The position numbers were made by a program, and so were the translations under genes. The notes beneath the pieces were generated by a model. It was not told the DNA's origin and made no database searches. It worked only from the letters and a program-made list of their open reading frames with translations. Positions 17,213 to 27,700 of a DNA stretch of 59,237 bases are shown in pieces. Within the stretch, counting starts at the first letter, position 1; each line of letters starts with the position of its first letter. Source of the stretch: Bacteroidota bacterium (lineage in GTDB: Bacteria; Bacteroidota; Ignavibacteria; Ignavibacteriales; Ignavibacteriaceae); the NCBI GenBank assembly GCA_023475265.1, contig JAMCWE010000263.1, forward strand, positions 1 through 59,237, written 5' to 3'.

Positions 17213-19096
17213 ATGTCTAACAACGCAGCTCCGGTAATATTATCCGCATTAGAATTAGTAGTACGATTCGGTGAACAGGTTATTTTAGATAAAGCATCTT
17301 TAAGCGTTCATGAAGAAGATAGAATTGGATTGGTCGGAAGAAATGGTGCAGGCAAATCTACTTTTCTAAAGATCATATCAGGTTTAATACATCCCGACTC
17401 AGGCGAAGTAGCAAGGAAGAAAAATCTTGTTACCGGGTTTCTATCTCAAGAATTTACTTTGGATGAATCTAAAAATGTTTATGAAAATATTATTTCAGGC
17501 GCACAAAGAGAATTAGATCTAATTGAAGAATATGAACAGATGCCGTTTGATTCGCCGAAGAAGCATCATCTTGAAGAAAGAATTTTGATGATGGATTCCT
17601 GGAATCTTGAAAAGCGGATTAATATTCTTATTGAGTCTTTAGATGCACCGGAAGGCAGCAGAGATATTTCAAAATTATCCGGAGGAGAGAAAAGGCGTGT
17701 TGCACTTTGCCGCGCTTTAATATCAAAGCCGGATTTACTTATGCTTGACGAACCGACCAATCATCTTGACACCAAATCGATCGAATGGCTTGAAGATTTT
17801 TTAGCCGGGTACAAAGGAACCTGCATCTTCGTTACACATGACAGATATTTTCTGGATAGAATTGCAAACCGGATAGTTGAGCTTTCTTCCGGAACTTTCT
17901 ATTCTCATCAAGGTAATTACACAGATTATCTAATAAACAAAACGGAGAGGCAGGCAGTTAAAGAAGTTGAAGAACGTAAGAGACAGCAATTTCTGAAACG
18001 GGAGCTTGAGTGGGTTAGGCGCGGCCCGCGAGCAAGAAGAACAAAAGCTAAAAGCAGGCTGGATAATTATTATGACGCTGCTTCTGAAGAAGGAAGCGAA
18101 AAAGAAGTTGATGTTGAATTGATTATTCCGCCTGCAGAGCGACTGGGGAAAAAAGTTATTGAACTAAAAAATGTAGGAATTAAGCTTGGTGATAAAACAT
18201 TATTCAATGGATTTAATTATAACTTTGAGTCAGGAAGAAAGATTGGAGTAGTTGGACAAAACGGCGTAGGCAAAACGACTCTGTTAAAAATTATTTTGGG
18301 AGAAATAACTCCAACTACCGGAATAATAGAAATAGGAGAGACAACTGAATTCAATTATGTTGATCAGGCGCGGCTGCTTTTAAATGATGAGGATACAGTT
18401 ATCAAAGCAATCGGCGAAGGAAGTGAAACTGTTAAATTCGGCAAGCAGCAGATAAGCATCTGGACGTACTTAAGGCGGTTTCTTTTTTCGGACGACAGGA
18501 TTAATACTTTGGTCGGCAGACTTTCCGGCGGGGAAAAAAGCAGACTTACGCTTGCAAAGATTTTAGCTAACGGCGGAAATTTTCTTATGCTTGATGAACC
18601 GACAAATGACCTTGACCTGCCTACTTTAAGAATTCTTGAGGAAGCTTTAATAGCCTTTGAAGGCTGTGTAGTTGTAGTCAGCCACGACAGGTATTTTTTA
18701 AACAGAGTTTGCGACGGAATATTAGCTTTGGAAGGAAAGGGCGAGGTTTATTTTAGCGAAGGTGATTATGACTATTATATTGAAAAAAGAAAGCTTAGGA
18801 TTTCTGAAGAAATTATAAAACCGAAAGAAAAGAAAGAAGACACGCGAGTTAAACTGAAAACAAAAAAACTTAGTTATAAGGATGCTCTAGAACTTAGACA
18901 GATAGAAGAGAAAATAATTTCAGCTGAATCGGAAGTGGAAAGAATAGAAAAAATATTTACCTCTCCGGATTTCTATGAAAAATATGCATTTCAAACTAAT
19001 GAACTAAATCGCCAACTTGAAGAAGCAAAAGAGAAAGTAAAAAAACTTTACGACAGGTGGGATGAATTGGAGAAAATGAAGAGTGAACTTTCTTAG
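17213..19096 (+). CDS. uup: ABC-F ATPase, Uup-like
   Basis: 627 residues with two ABC domains. The first has GRNGAGKST, LSGGEKRRVALCRALI and LMLDEPTNHLD; the second has GQNGVGKTT, LSGGEKSRLTLAKIL and LMLDEPTNDLD. The linker has the Uup-type basic motif VRRGPRARRTKAKSR (about 264-278). The C-terminal 80 residues form a coiled coil (YKDALELRQIEEKI onward), matching the Uup C-terminal domain. No membrane segments are present. ABC-F proteins act on the ribosome; Uup is linked to translation quality control and genome stability. It is transcribed alone. Confidence 0.9.
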   Translation: MSNNAAPVILSALELVVRFGEQVILDKASLSVHEEDRIGLVGRNGAGKSTFLKIISGLIHPDSGEVARKKNLVTGFLSQEFTLDESKNVYENIISGAQRELDLIEEYEQMPFDSPKKHHLEERILMMDSWNLEKRINILIESLDAPEGSRDISKLSGGEKRRVALCRALISKPDLLMLDEPTNHLDTKSIEWLEDFLAGYKGTCIFVTHDRYFLDRIANRIVELSSGTFYSHQGNYTDYLINKTERQAVKEVEERKRQQFLKRELEWVRRGPRARRTKAKSRLDNYYDAASEEGSEKEVDVELIIPPAERLGKKVIELKNVGIKLGDKTLFNGFNYNFESGRKIGVVGQNGVGKTTLLKIILGEITPTTGIIEIGETTEFNYVDQARLLLNDEDTVIKAIGEGSETVKFGKQQISIWTYLRRFLFSDDRINTLVGRLSGGEKSRLTLAKILANGGNFLMLDEPTNDLDLPTLRILEEALIAFEGCVVVVSHDRYFLNRVCDGILALEGKGEVYFSEGDYDYYIEKRKLRISEEIIKPKEKKEDTRVKLKTKKLSYKDALELRQIEEKIISAESEVERIEKIFTSPDFYEKYAFQTNELNRQLEEAKEKVKKLYDRWDELEKMKSELS

Positions 19097-19132
19097 TACC
19101 AATATAATATATGTTTCAGTTTTAAGTCGTTC

Positions 19133-20143
19133 TTATTTACATCCGCATGACCTGCCGATAACCAGTGAGGTTGGAAGTATTTCAGTAAATGGTTTATTTT
19201 TTTTCTTTTTATTACTTACCATCTCAAGTAAATGAATAACTGATTTACTGCCCAACTCCACTATTGGCACATGAACAGTTGTCAACCTGGGATGAAGAAA
19301 CTGACTAAGATAAATATCATCAAATCCAACTACTGCTATGTTTTCAGGAATTCTTATATCCATTTCCTTAGCAGCCTGATAAGCTCCTACAGCCATCATA
19401 TCGTTTGCCATGAATACTGCATCCGGCTTTACCTTATTACTGATCAATTTCTTGAATCCGTGATATCCACTTTCTACAGAAAAATCTCCTGTAGTAATCA
19501 TCGACCCATTCTTATTTAATCCATATTTTTGAAGAGCTTTTAAATATCCATTCGATCTATCGATCGCATCATAATTATCTTTCGGGCCTTCTACCAGTCC
19601 TACCTTTTTATAATTATGTTTTTTTATAAGATGTTCAACTATGTTATATGCGCCTTGAAAGTTGTCAATCTTAAAATTGGCACTACTGTTTGTATCGCCG
19701 CCGGCATTGATCAGCACAATCGGACGTTTGCTTCTTCTGATAATCTCATGAATTCTTTCGTCTATCTGAGGCACCATCAATATTACTCCATCAACTCTTC
19801 CGCTTCCCATAAATTCGATCAATGTTTCCAAAATATTTCTTTTGCTGTGTGAACTTGATACAAGCACAAACCAATTTTGTTTATATGCTTCTTCATCAAT
19901 GCCATGAATAATGTCCATAAAAAACTCACCAACTAGATCAGGCAAAACAACTCCGATTGTGTCGGTTAATTGCCTGGAGAGACTTCTTGCAATCGGATTT
20001 GGGATATAATTTAATTCTTTAGAAACTTTTAGTACTTTATCTTTTGTCGGCTGCCTAACTAAATCGCTGTTGCTGAAGACTCTTGAGACAGTTGCAATTG
20101 ATACGCCTGCTTTCTCTGCTACTTTCTTAATATCAACGCTCAT
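19133..20143 (-). CDS. LacI-family transcriptional regulator
   Basis: 336 residues. The N-terminal LacI helix-turn-helix is at about 3-25 (DIKKVAEKAGVSIATVSRVFSN), followed by the hinge region with LNYIPNPIARSLS. The periplasmic-binding-like effector domain reads TIGVVLPDLVGEFF, VDGVILM, KVGLVEGP, DAVFMANDMMAVGAYQA and AVVGFDDIYLSQFLHPRLTTV. It is isolated from any sugar-utilisation genes; downstream is the ABC-F gene, convergent. Its first 110 or so codons are duplicated as a degenerate copy at 34222-34522. Effector and operator are unknown. Confidence 0.92.
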   Translation of the reverse strand: MSVDIKKVAEKAGVSIATVSRVFSNSDLVRQPTKDKVLKVSKELNYIPNPIARSLSRQLTDTIGVVLPDLVGEFFMDIIHGIDEEAYKQNWFVLVSSSHSKRNILETLIEFMGSGRVDGVILMVPQIDERIHEIIRRSKRPIVLINAGGDTNSSANFKIDNFQGAYNIVEHLIKKHNYKKVGLVEGPKDNYDAIDRSNGYLKALQKYGLNKNGSMITTGDFSVESGYHGFKKLISNKVKPDAVFMANDMMAVGAYQAAKEMDIRIPENIAVVGFDDIYLSQFLHPRLTTVHVPIVELGSKSVIHLLEMVSNKKKKNKPFTEILPTSLVIGRSCGCK

Positions 20144-20844
20144 AACTAATTAGTTCTATTTAGTTCTATAATATTTGATGAAAAAAATTTTCTTGACTAA
20201 TAATATACGCTAATTGATAAAGATATTGCATGAAATATTATGAGCGGTTGAATAAAATTATTTTTCAAAAGGAAGCAATAAAATTTTTCAGGGATAATGT
20301 AAATCAATTAGATGAATTATTGTGTTTGCATTTGTATATATAAAATTTGTTCTTTAATAAATTACAGTATCTCTTCTTTAGAATCTTCTCTCGTCATTAT
20401 GCGGGTTATTATTTATTCCCTAAGTACTGTTCAGTTTTTAAGAAACCCAAGACAAAAGAGGAGTTATCCCTTGAACACGGTATAGATTCTTTCTTATCCA
20501 GTTTAAGACCGCCCTCTCATCTGTTAAGTCAGTTTTTTATATCTAAAAATAAATTATTTTTATTATCATTTTTAACATAACAATAATGGAGGAATCTTCT
20601 AACGGCAGCGGACATTTCACAACCTTTACTCTTCATCCTGTAGTAACAATTTCCGATCAATCTATGATTGAAAAGCCGAATGAACTACATGAAAAAGCTA
20701 ATCAGCTTTGCTTCATTGCAAATTTAAAGTTCGTCATAGACCGGTTTACAAAGTTATAGACCTGGAATAGCAATAACTTCAAAAATACTTATGCGACAAT
20801 TAGCCGCTTAACATTTTTCCAAGATAATAATAAAATCCGTAGCG
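20144..20844. other. 700-bp gap with gene remnants
   Basis: Between lacI and the first BNR gene there is no complete gene. Bases 20231-20264 are the second block shared with the degenerate lacI copy near 34491-34522. A 37-codon plus-strand frame starting MKYYERLNKIIF (20230-20343) overlaps that block and may be a remnant. A 77-codon frame at 20347-20580 has no recognisable features. An OsmC-like fragment is listed separately at 20586-20770. Confidence 0.5.
20586..20770 (+). pseudogene. OsmC-like protein, C-terminal remnant
   Basis: Translation from 20586 gives a fragment with GHFTTFTLHPVVTI, EKPNELHEKANQLCFIAN. Shifting one frame continues as FKVRHRPVYKVIDLE and a stop. This looks like the C-terminal third of an OsmC-family peroxide-resistance protein, including the conserved second Cys in CFIAN. 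The N-terminal two thirds are absent, and a single-base shift interrupts the remainder, so this is a decayed gene end. Confidence 0.55.
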
Positions 20845-23800
20845 TTATTTCAAGTAAATCATTTTCTTAACCGACTTATAACTTCCTGCTTCAAATGTGT
20901 ATAAATAAATTCCGGAAGCTAAGTTTGTACCGCTGTTGTTCCTACCATTCCACTGAACTTTGTATGTGCCTGCTGCCTGATATGCATCTACCAGTTCAGC
21001 TACTTCTCTGCCGAGTATATCGTAAACTTTTAGCTTTACGTTTTCTCCTTTTGGTAAATCATATTCAATTGTTGTCGTAGGATTGAAAGGATTAGGATAA
21101 TTCTGAGATAAATTAAAATTCTTCGGTACTTCCGTACCTATATCAACTATGCCCGTAACCGTGCTTATCTCTGCCCTGATATAAAGCGTAACATGCCATG
21201 GTACGGGAGTAAGACTATCTAATTGGGTCCAGTGATAAATGTTTCCATCATTATACCATCCTCTTCCATTTGATGAAGTGCTGTCATATCCGATTACAGG
21301 CTCATGGGTGCCGTCGTATATAACTCCTACAAAGAATTCTTTAGAATTTGGTGTTGTTGGATTAACCGAAATAGAAACATTGACTGTATCCCAACCGGGT
21401 ATATTTGAAGGAGTGATATTATCAAATAGAACACCGTAAGTAGCCGGTCCAAGTACGCCATTCGAATAATTAGCACATGCATCTTCATAAGGAGAAAAGC
21501 TGCCAGCACCTCCCGAATGATCCGCGGTTATATAATACATGAGCTTTGTAATTTTAAAAGTAATTGACGGAGCTGTCAGCCTGTTTGCTATTATTTTATT
21601 AAGATTCGGCTTCACTGAAAATATTCCCTTTGTCGGAGTCATATTATTATCAAACGAAAGAAGAATATTACTAGAATCAACCGGTGTACTTGCACTTACT
21701 TTTGTATAGTATACGCCGTTACCATGCGTTGCAACCACAAGTTTGCCGTCAGTCTCACGGGAGATAACCATATCGCTAACTACATTACCAATTGTATTGG
21801 CGCCTTCCTGTGCCCAGACAGTCGATGTCCCGTTCAACTGCGTAGTAGAGTAAACTCCGGTGCTTGTAGCAACAAAATAATAAGTCGCCCCACCGACGTT
21901 CAAAATGGTTGCCCACCTGCAGGAAGGACCATCGCCAGAGCCGTCCGGATTTTGTTCAAGATTGCCTGCAACATCCTGCCAGCTATTGCCTCCATCTGAA
22001 GAATAATAGAGACTTATTACATTGTAGTTCGAATAAACAAGCATCACGTTATTGGCGTTATCCTGGTCAACTGCAATGCATGTTACATAAGCTCCATCGG
22101 AAAGTCCCTTCCCGGACCAGATATCTATTGGAATAGGATCGCCGGTATTAGAATTATTAACTTTATAAACGCCGCCGCTTTCTGTTCCATAGTATAAAAT
22201 ATTAGCTGGTGTTTTAGATATTCCGATAGCTGTAATTACATCGCCCTTGGCGGTATTATTCATTACCGTCCAGTTAACGTCTGTTGCATAATATGTAGTG
22301 TCCGGTATTTTACTTAAATCACTATTTCTCCACACACTGTCGCCTGCAGCTAAATACATTATGTTACTGATGTTGGGATCAAGTAGATAAGGTGTTACGA
22401 ATAAAAAGTTAGTCCCCCCTTTGGGTTCAATCTCTGCACTATCCAAAGCATTACCCTGATCGTCTAAAGTAAGCCTTTGTACATAACCGTTTTGTTCGCC
22501 GATATAATAAAATGTTTTATTGTTGGCAATTGCTGTAATAGTTCCATCACCACCTTCTGGTAATACATTCCATTTAGATGAAGGATTTGTGGAATTAAAA
22601 TAATAATTGCCATTATCCTGCATACCGCCAATTACTACATTATCTCCATTTGCTGATTGATCCATTGCAACGCTGTAAAACTGCGAAGTGATATAACCAT
22701 TATTCAAGCTTATCCATGTTACCTGCGAAGAAGTTACATCATTGGTTTTGCTTATTCCTCCATCATTCCCTGAATATACAACCTTCGGATTAGAAGGTAG
22801 AAATACAAGTGCATGTTCGTCCGGATGTTGATTGGAATAATCATAGTTATCATTGGTTGTTGCATATCCTCCTATCCAATTTGAAATATTTATTGGTGTT
22901 GCAAAGCCATCCGTCGATCGATAAAGATTAGTTCCGCCTATAATTACAAAATTAGGATCATCAGGTTTTACCTTGATAAGAAGATCTGCAGAATATTGAG
23001 AATCAAAATTTCCATCTAGACCTCCTAAAGCTGGAATATATGATGACCTATCTTCCCATGGAGATTTCGTTCCATCAGTATATTTCCATAAGCTATAACC
23101 ATCAGTTCCCCCATCTTCGGATGGCAGTACTTTTCCGGCACCAGGTGTTTCCGCTAGAAAGTAAACCTGGTTTTCATCCGAAGCCGCGGCATCAAGAACA
23201 ATCCTATTATAAACTATGGGCCAGGCGGCAGGTGTTATGTTAACAAAGCTGCCCTTGTCTCCGGTTGTAGATTTCCATATTCCTGCATGAGTACCTGCAT
23301 CATTGCTTAAAGTTGCGTAAACAACTCCTGTTGATGTTACTTTTATGTCTGTGAATGAACAACCCTTTGAACTATCTCCTAAAACTAAATTCCAAGTCGC
23401 ACCGCCATTGGTTGATTTATAAATACCTCCAAAAGTTGCTGCGTACAAAACATCTTGTATGGAATTTGAAGGATCGGTAGCAACTCTCCAAACATACTGG
23501 AAATTGAACATAAATGATTGAGGAGAATTAACTTGTGTAGATGGCAAAGGGAACCAACTCATTCCGTCATCTGTTGATTTATATATTCCATTTCCCCTAT
23601 AAGGTGCTTTAACTAAAATACTAGTGTTAAAATATAATTCACCGGTGCCGTAATAAAAAATATTTGTATGTCCCTGTCTGGTATCCTGTGTAATACAAGA
23701 AACATTTTGCATTTGGTCGGAACCTGTAGTTTTATTCCAGCTTTGTCCGCCATCAGAAGAACGCCACATACCGCCGGAAACGCCGCCTGCAAGAATTACA

Positions 23801-24165
23801 TTTTCATTAGAAACATCTACTGCAAGCGCTCTCGTTCTGCCGCCTACATTGGAAGGTCCAAGCGACGTCCATGTTGAGCTTTGCACTTTTTCCATTCCTT
23901 TTTCCATTGGAACCTCTTCGACAGTAGGAAGCGTCTTTGCATATTCTAATTCAAGCTTTCTGATGTTACCGGGTATTTTATTTGTTACCGGATCGCGAAG
24001 CATCATGAATTCGTATTTTAACCTGTCTTTAATATTCTCATTCCCTTCACCTTCTTTTCTAATTCCAGCAGAATTAGAAAAACTTTGTGCACTGGATATT
24101 GAAGGAATAGAAAAGAAAAACACTGCCGCAGTTACAAGCAAAGAGTTTTTTAAAAAGTATTTCAT
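20845..24165 (-). CDS. T9SS-exported BNR/sortilin-like propeller protein (paralogue 2)
   Basis: 1106 residues. The signal peptide is at about 1-26 (VTAAVFFFSIPSISSAQS). From about residue 90 a long series of propeller blades carries Asp-box/BNR motifs (SSDGGQSW, STDDGMSW, STNGGATW, SSDGGNSW), as in sortilin/exo-sialidase-type glycosidases and adhesins. No catalytic site was identified. The last 85 or so residues are a type A T9SS sorting domain (NYPNPFNPTTTIEYDLP, VYDILGREVAELVD, LASGIYLYTF), so the protein should be exported across the outer membrane. It is the last gene of the run, 23 bases after the lipoprotein stop, and a clear paralogue of 24755-28090. Confidence 0.85.
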   Translation of the reverse strand: MKYFLKNSLLVTAAVFFFSIPSISSAQSFSNSAGIRKEGEGNENIKDRLKYEFMMLRDPVTNKIPGNIRKLELEYAKTLPTVEEVPMEKGMEKVQSSTWTSLGPSNVGGRTRALAVDVSNENVILAGGVSGGMWRSSDGGQSWNKTTGSDQMQNVSCITQDTRQGHTNIFYYGTGELYFNTSILVKAPYRGNGIYKSTDDGMSWFPLPSTQVNSPQSFMFNFQYVWRVATDPSNSIQDVLYAATFGGIYKSTNGGATWNLVLGDSSKGCSFTDIKVTSTGVVYATLSNDAGTHAGIWKSTTGDKGSFVNITPAAWPIVYNRIVLDAAASDENQVYFLAETPGAGKVLPSEDGGTDGYSLWKYTDGTKSPWEDRSSYIPALGGLDGNFDSQYSADLLIKVKPDDPNFVIIGGTNLYRSTDGFATPINISNWIGGYATTNDNYDYSNQHPDEHALVFLPSNPKVVYSGNDGGISKTNDVTSSQVTWISLNNGYITSQFYSVAMDQSANGDNVVIGGMQDNGNYYFNSTNPSSKWNVLPEGGDGTITAIANNKTFYYIGEQNGYVQRLTLDDQGNALDSAEIEPKGGTNFLFVTPYLLDPNISNIMYLAAGDSVWRNSDLSKIPDTTYYATDVNWTVMNNTAKGDVITAIGISKTPANILYYGTESGGVYKVNNSNTGDPIPIDIWSGKGLSDGAYVTCIAVDQDNANNVMLVYSNYNVISLYYSSDGGNSWQDVAGNLEQNPDGSGDGPSCRWATILNVGGATYYFVATSTGVYSTTQLNGTSTVWAQEGANTIGNVVSDMVISRETDGKLVVATHGNGVYYTKVSASTPVDSSNILLSFDNNMTPTKGIFSVKPNLNKIIANRLTAPSITFKITKLMYYITADHSGGAGSFSPYEDACANYSNGVLGPATYGVLFDNITPSNIPGWDTVNVSISVNPTTPNSKEFFVGVIYDGTHEPVIGYDSTSSNGRGWYNDGNIYHWTQLDSLTPVPWHVTLYIRAEISTVTGIVDIGTEVPKNFNLSQNYPNPFNPTTTIEYDLPKGENVKLKVYDILGREVAELVDAYQAAGTYKVQWNGRNNSGTNLASGIYLYTFEAGSYKSVKKMIYLK

Positions 24166-24188
24166 AATATTATTCCTATAAAATGTTT

Positions 24189-24683
24189 TTAATTTTTCCG
24201 GTATCCGTAAATAGCATACCTGTTTGTTTTATTGTTTTCATTCATTCGAATAACCATTTCGATATCTCCTATAAAGGATGAACCAACCGTTAATCCCGGA
24301 TAGAATTCAGTCATGTTGGGGAATAAATCTTTAGTTGTTGGAGATAGCGTGAAATAAAAGTGCAGTGGTATTAATTTACCAGTTAACAATGGTGGAAAAG
24401 CACTGCCATAACCTAAAATTGAGTCAACTCTAACAACGGCATTGCAGGGCTTCCGTGAACAGGGATCTTTTGCGTAACTTTTATCGAGTGTAGAATCAAT
24501 TGATACAATTGTACCTGCAATGCGGCAATGACCGGGGGCTATGTTGTTGTTTCTCCAAACATTTCTTTTACCCGTAGAGTTTATGTTTTTATTATCCTGC
24601 TTTATTATTTCATGACTGCAGCCTGCTATAAAGAAAACACAAAGCATAAATAATATTTCTGGATATTTGGGATGTTTAATCAT
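24189..24683 (-). CDS. Putative lipoprotein of unknown function
   Basis: 164 residues. The lipobox is FIAGC (Cys about residue 22) after a hydrophobic stretch, so it should be lipid-anchored. The mature part has three cysteines (GHCRIAG, DPCSRKPC) and predicted strands (VVRVDSILGYG, LIPLHFYFTLS, IGDIEMVIRMN), possibly an OB- or Ig-like fold. I recognise no family. It lies between the two giant BNR genes on the same strand, 71 bases after the first and 23 before the second. It may help their export or anchor them at the surface. Confidence 0.65.
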   Translation of the reverse strand: MIKHPKYPEILFMLCVFFIAGCSHEIIKQDNKNINSTGKRNVWRNNNIAPGHCRIAGTIVSIDSTLDKSYAKDPCSRKPCNAVVRVDSILGYGSAFPPLLTGKLIPLHFYFTLSPTTKDLFPNMTEFYPGLTVGSSFIGDIEMVIRMNENNKTNRYAIYGYRKN

Positions 24684-24754
24684 AGGTTTTATAAAAAAAA
24701 TTGTTAGATTAATTCCGGTATCAACTTTCTATTTTAGAAAATTTCATTTTATAT

Positions 24755-27700
24755 TCATTTCAGATAAATCATCTTCTTAACCGATTTAAAACTTCCTGCT
24801 TCAAAAGTGTACAAGTAAATTCCCGATGCTAAGCTTTCTCCTCTATCATTTCTTCCGTTCCATTGTACTTTGTATGTGCCTGCTGCCTGATATGCATCTA
24901 CTAATGCGGCTACTTCTCTGCCGAGTATATCATAAACTTTCAGCTTTACATTCTCTGATTTTGGCAAATCATATTGAATCGTTGTTGTTGGGTTGAACGG
25001 ATTCGGATAGTTTTGTGCTAAACTAAAATTCTTTGGAACTTTATTATCTATCTCAACTATGCCTGTTACTTCACTTACTACAGCTCTGATGTATAGTGTA
25101 GCAGGAAAAGGAGGTTTATAATTATCTAATTGAGTCCAACTGGAATTAACCGGATTATATTCCCATCCTCTACCGTTTGAAACAGTGTCCAGTCCGATCA
25201 GCGGTTCATCTTTACCGTCATATTTAACTCCTAAAAAGAAATCATTACCGGAAGTATTAGGATTAGTAATATTGCTGGAAGATATATCAATTGTGTTCCA
25301 TCCTTTTACCGGAGTAAAAAGTTGACCGGTAAAGGTAGGATAATTTGAAGGCATCCCGAAGAAAGTGATGCTGCCAGAATAAACAACGGGGTAAAAGCTC
25401 GCTGTACCCGTTGAATCATCACCATTAACATAATAAATGAGCTTATCAATTTTAAATGCATTATTAGGTGCGGTTAACCGGTTTGCCAAAATCCAGTTAT
25501 TGTTTGGCTGAGTTTCATAAGCACCAGTTTGCGGATTATTATTGTCGTATGAAAGTAAAATTCCGCTAGTATCTATAACCGAACCTGAATTAATATGTGT
25601 GCTGAAAATTCCTTTTCCATGTGTTGCAACTACAACTAATCCATCGGTAGACCTCGCATCTATCGCATCAACTACTGCATTGCCGATAGAGTTTGCGCCT
25701 TCCAATGCCCAAACGGTTTTATCACCATTTAATGAAGTAGTCGAATATACTCCGGTGCTTGTTCCAACAAAATAAATATTCGAGCCGTTGATTGGTAATA
25801 TCTTTACCCATCTTGTTGAAGGACCATCGCCTGAACCGTCGGGATTCTGTTCTAAATTTCCGGAGATTGAAGTCCATGTATTGCCGGCGTCGGTAGTATA
25901 AAATAAACTCTTAATCCAATAATTTGAAAAACATGCTATTGCTTTATCTCCATCGTTTTGGTCTACAGCAATACTATAAACATAAGCTCCGGAGGGCAAT
26001 CCCTTATTCGAATAAATATCTATAGGAATTGAAGAAGCGGAGTTTGCATCGTCGAGCCTGAAAATCTTCCCGTCCATAGTTCCATAATAAACTCGATTAG
26101 CTGGTGACTTAGAAATTTCGATCGTCGAGATAATAGAATTCGTTGATGAATTAGCCAGCTTGGTCCAGTTGATATCCGTTGTTCCGTTATTGCCCATAGG
26201 TATAGCTGTTACATCGGAATTCCTCCATAGGTAACCCACCTCTGCACAATACATAACTTTATTGTCGTTTGGGTCAATAGTGTATGGTTCGGCGATTGGA
26301 ACGGAATAATAGAGAGGTTCTATGTATCCGATCGAAGTAATATTACCGTCATTATCTAACAAAAGCCTTTCAATGAATCCTTGCGGTTCAGATGTATAGT
26401 AAGAACTCCCATTGTCGGCAATGTAACATATATATCCATCTCCCTCGGATATATCCTTCCACTGGTATGTTGCAGAATTCGAATTTGTGAATACAGTTCC
26501 ATTGTCTTGCGAGCCGGCAATTATTATGTCATCGGTAGTCACATGGTCGATTGCAACAGCATAGAATTGTGTTGTATAGTAACCATTGTTCAATGATGTC
26601 CATTCCGGCGGTGAATCCATATCATCGATAGTTTTGAAAACACCGCCATCATTGCCGACATACATTATGTTTGGATTGGTTTTAGAAAAAATAATTATGT
26701 GGTTGTCTGTATGAATTGTTTTATACATTCGTACAGCATAACCTTGAGTATCTCCTATAGCGGTTGTATTTAGTGAAGAAGAGAAACCGTTAGTAGAACG
26801 GAATAAGCCAATCTCCCCAAGAAAAACAGTGTTTTCATCATCTGGCTTAACACTTATACAAAGCGAATAACCCCATCCGGAATCGAACCATAATCCTTCA
26901 TGACCTTCCGAAGGTAAATTTGGTGAGCAATCCTCCCAATTCCCGTTGCTGCCTGAGCCGTCGCCGGATAAGAAAGTATATTTCCAAAGAACGTGACCAT
27001 CAGTTCCTCCGCTTGAGGTGTCTGACAAAAAATAAACTACATTTTCATCTGAGGGTGCAATTCCAATTGCAGTCTTGGTTATGTTTATTGGAAAACTATT
27101 CGGCGTAATATCAGTCCAATTGACGCCGTCTGTGGATCGAAATATTCCTCCGAGCAAAGGAAATGCACCGTAACTTAGCTCAGCATAAAATATGCCTTTT
27201 GAAGTAACTGCAATATTACTATAAATGCCGAACAATTCCGGTAAAGTTGTATCCCATGTAACTCCGCCGTTGGTACTTCGCATTATACCTGCCATCGTTG
27301 CTGCCAAAACTTCATCTTGATTTAAATTGGCATGATTTGTTACGATGTTATAAACCACAGAAAAGGGTCCTGTTGAATTTCCAGCTAGCGTTAAAGTTGA
27401 AGGCATCACAGCCCATGAATTTCCATCATCAGTTGATTTGAATATTCCATCCCCAAGGAATGTTAAAGTCGAATCGAAGCCGAAGCCTCCAGAAGCAGAG
27501 TTCATTGTACCAGCGCCCAAAAATAAAAATGGATCAAACTCACCCGTTCCATAATACCATGTATTTGTTTTGCCGGTGCGCGTGTCTTGAGCAACGCAAG
27601 TTACGCTTTGAAGATCACCGGGAGAAGTTTTCTCCGACCATGAAGCGCCGTCATCAGTAGACTTCCACATACCGCCGTTTACTCCGCCGGCTAAGATTGT

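Noticed and set aside
20347-20580. 77-codon plus-strand ORF
   Set aside because: It has no motif, no ribosome binding site and the composition of non-coding AT-rich sequence in a region of remnants.
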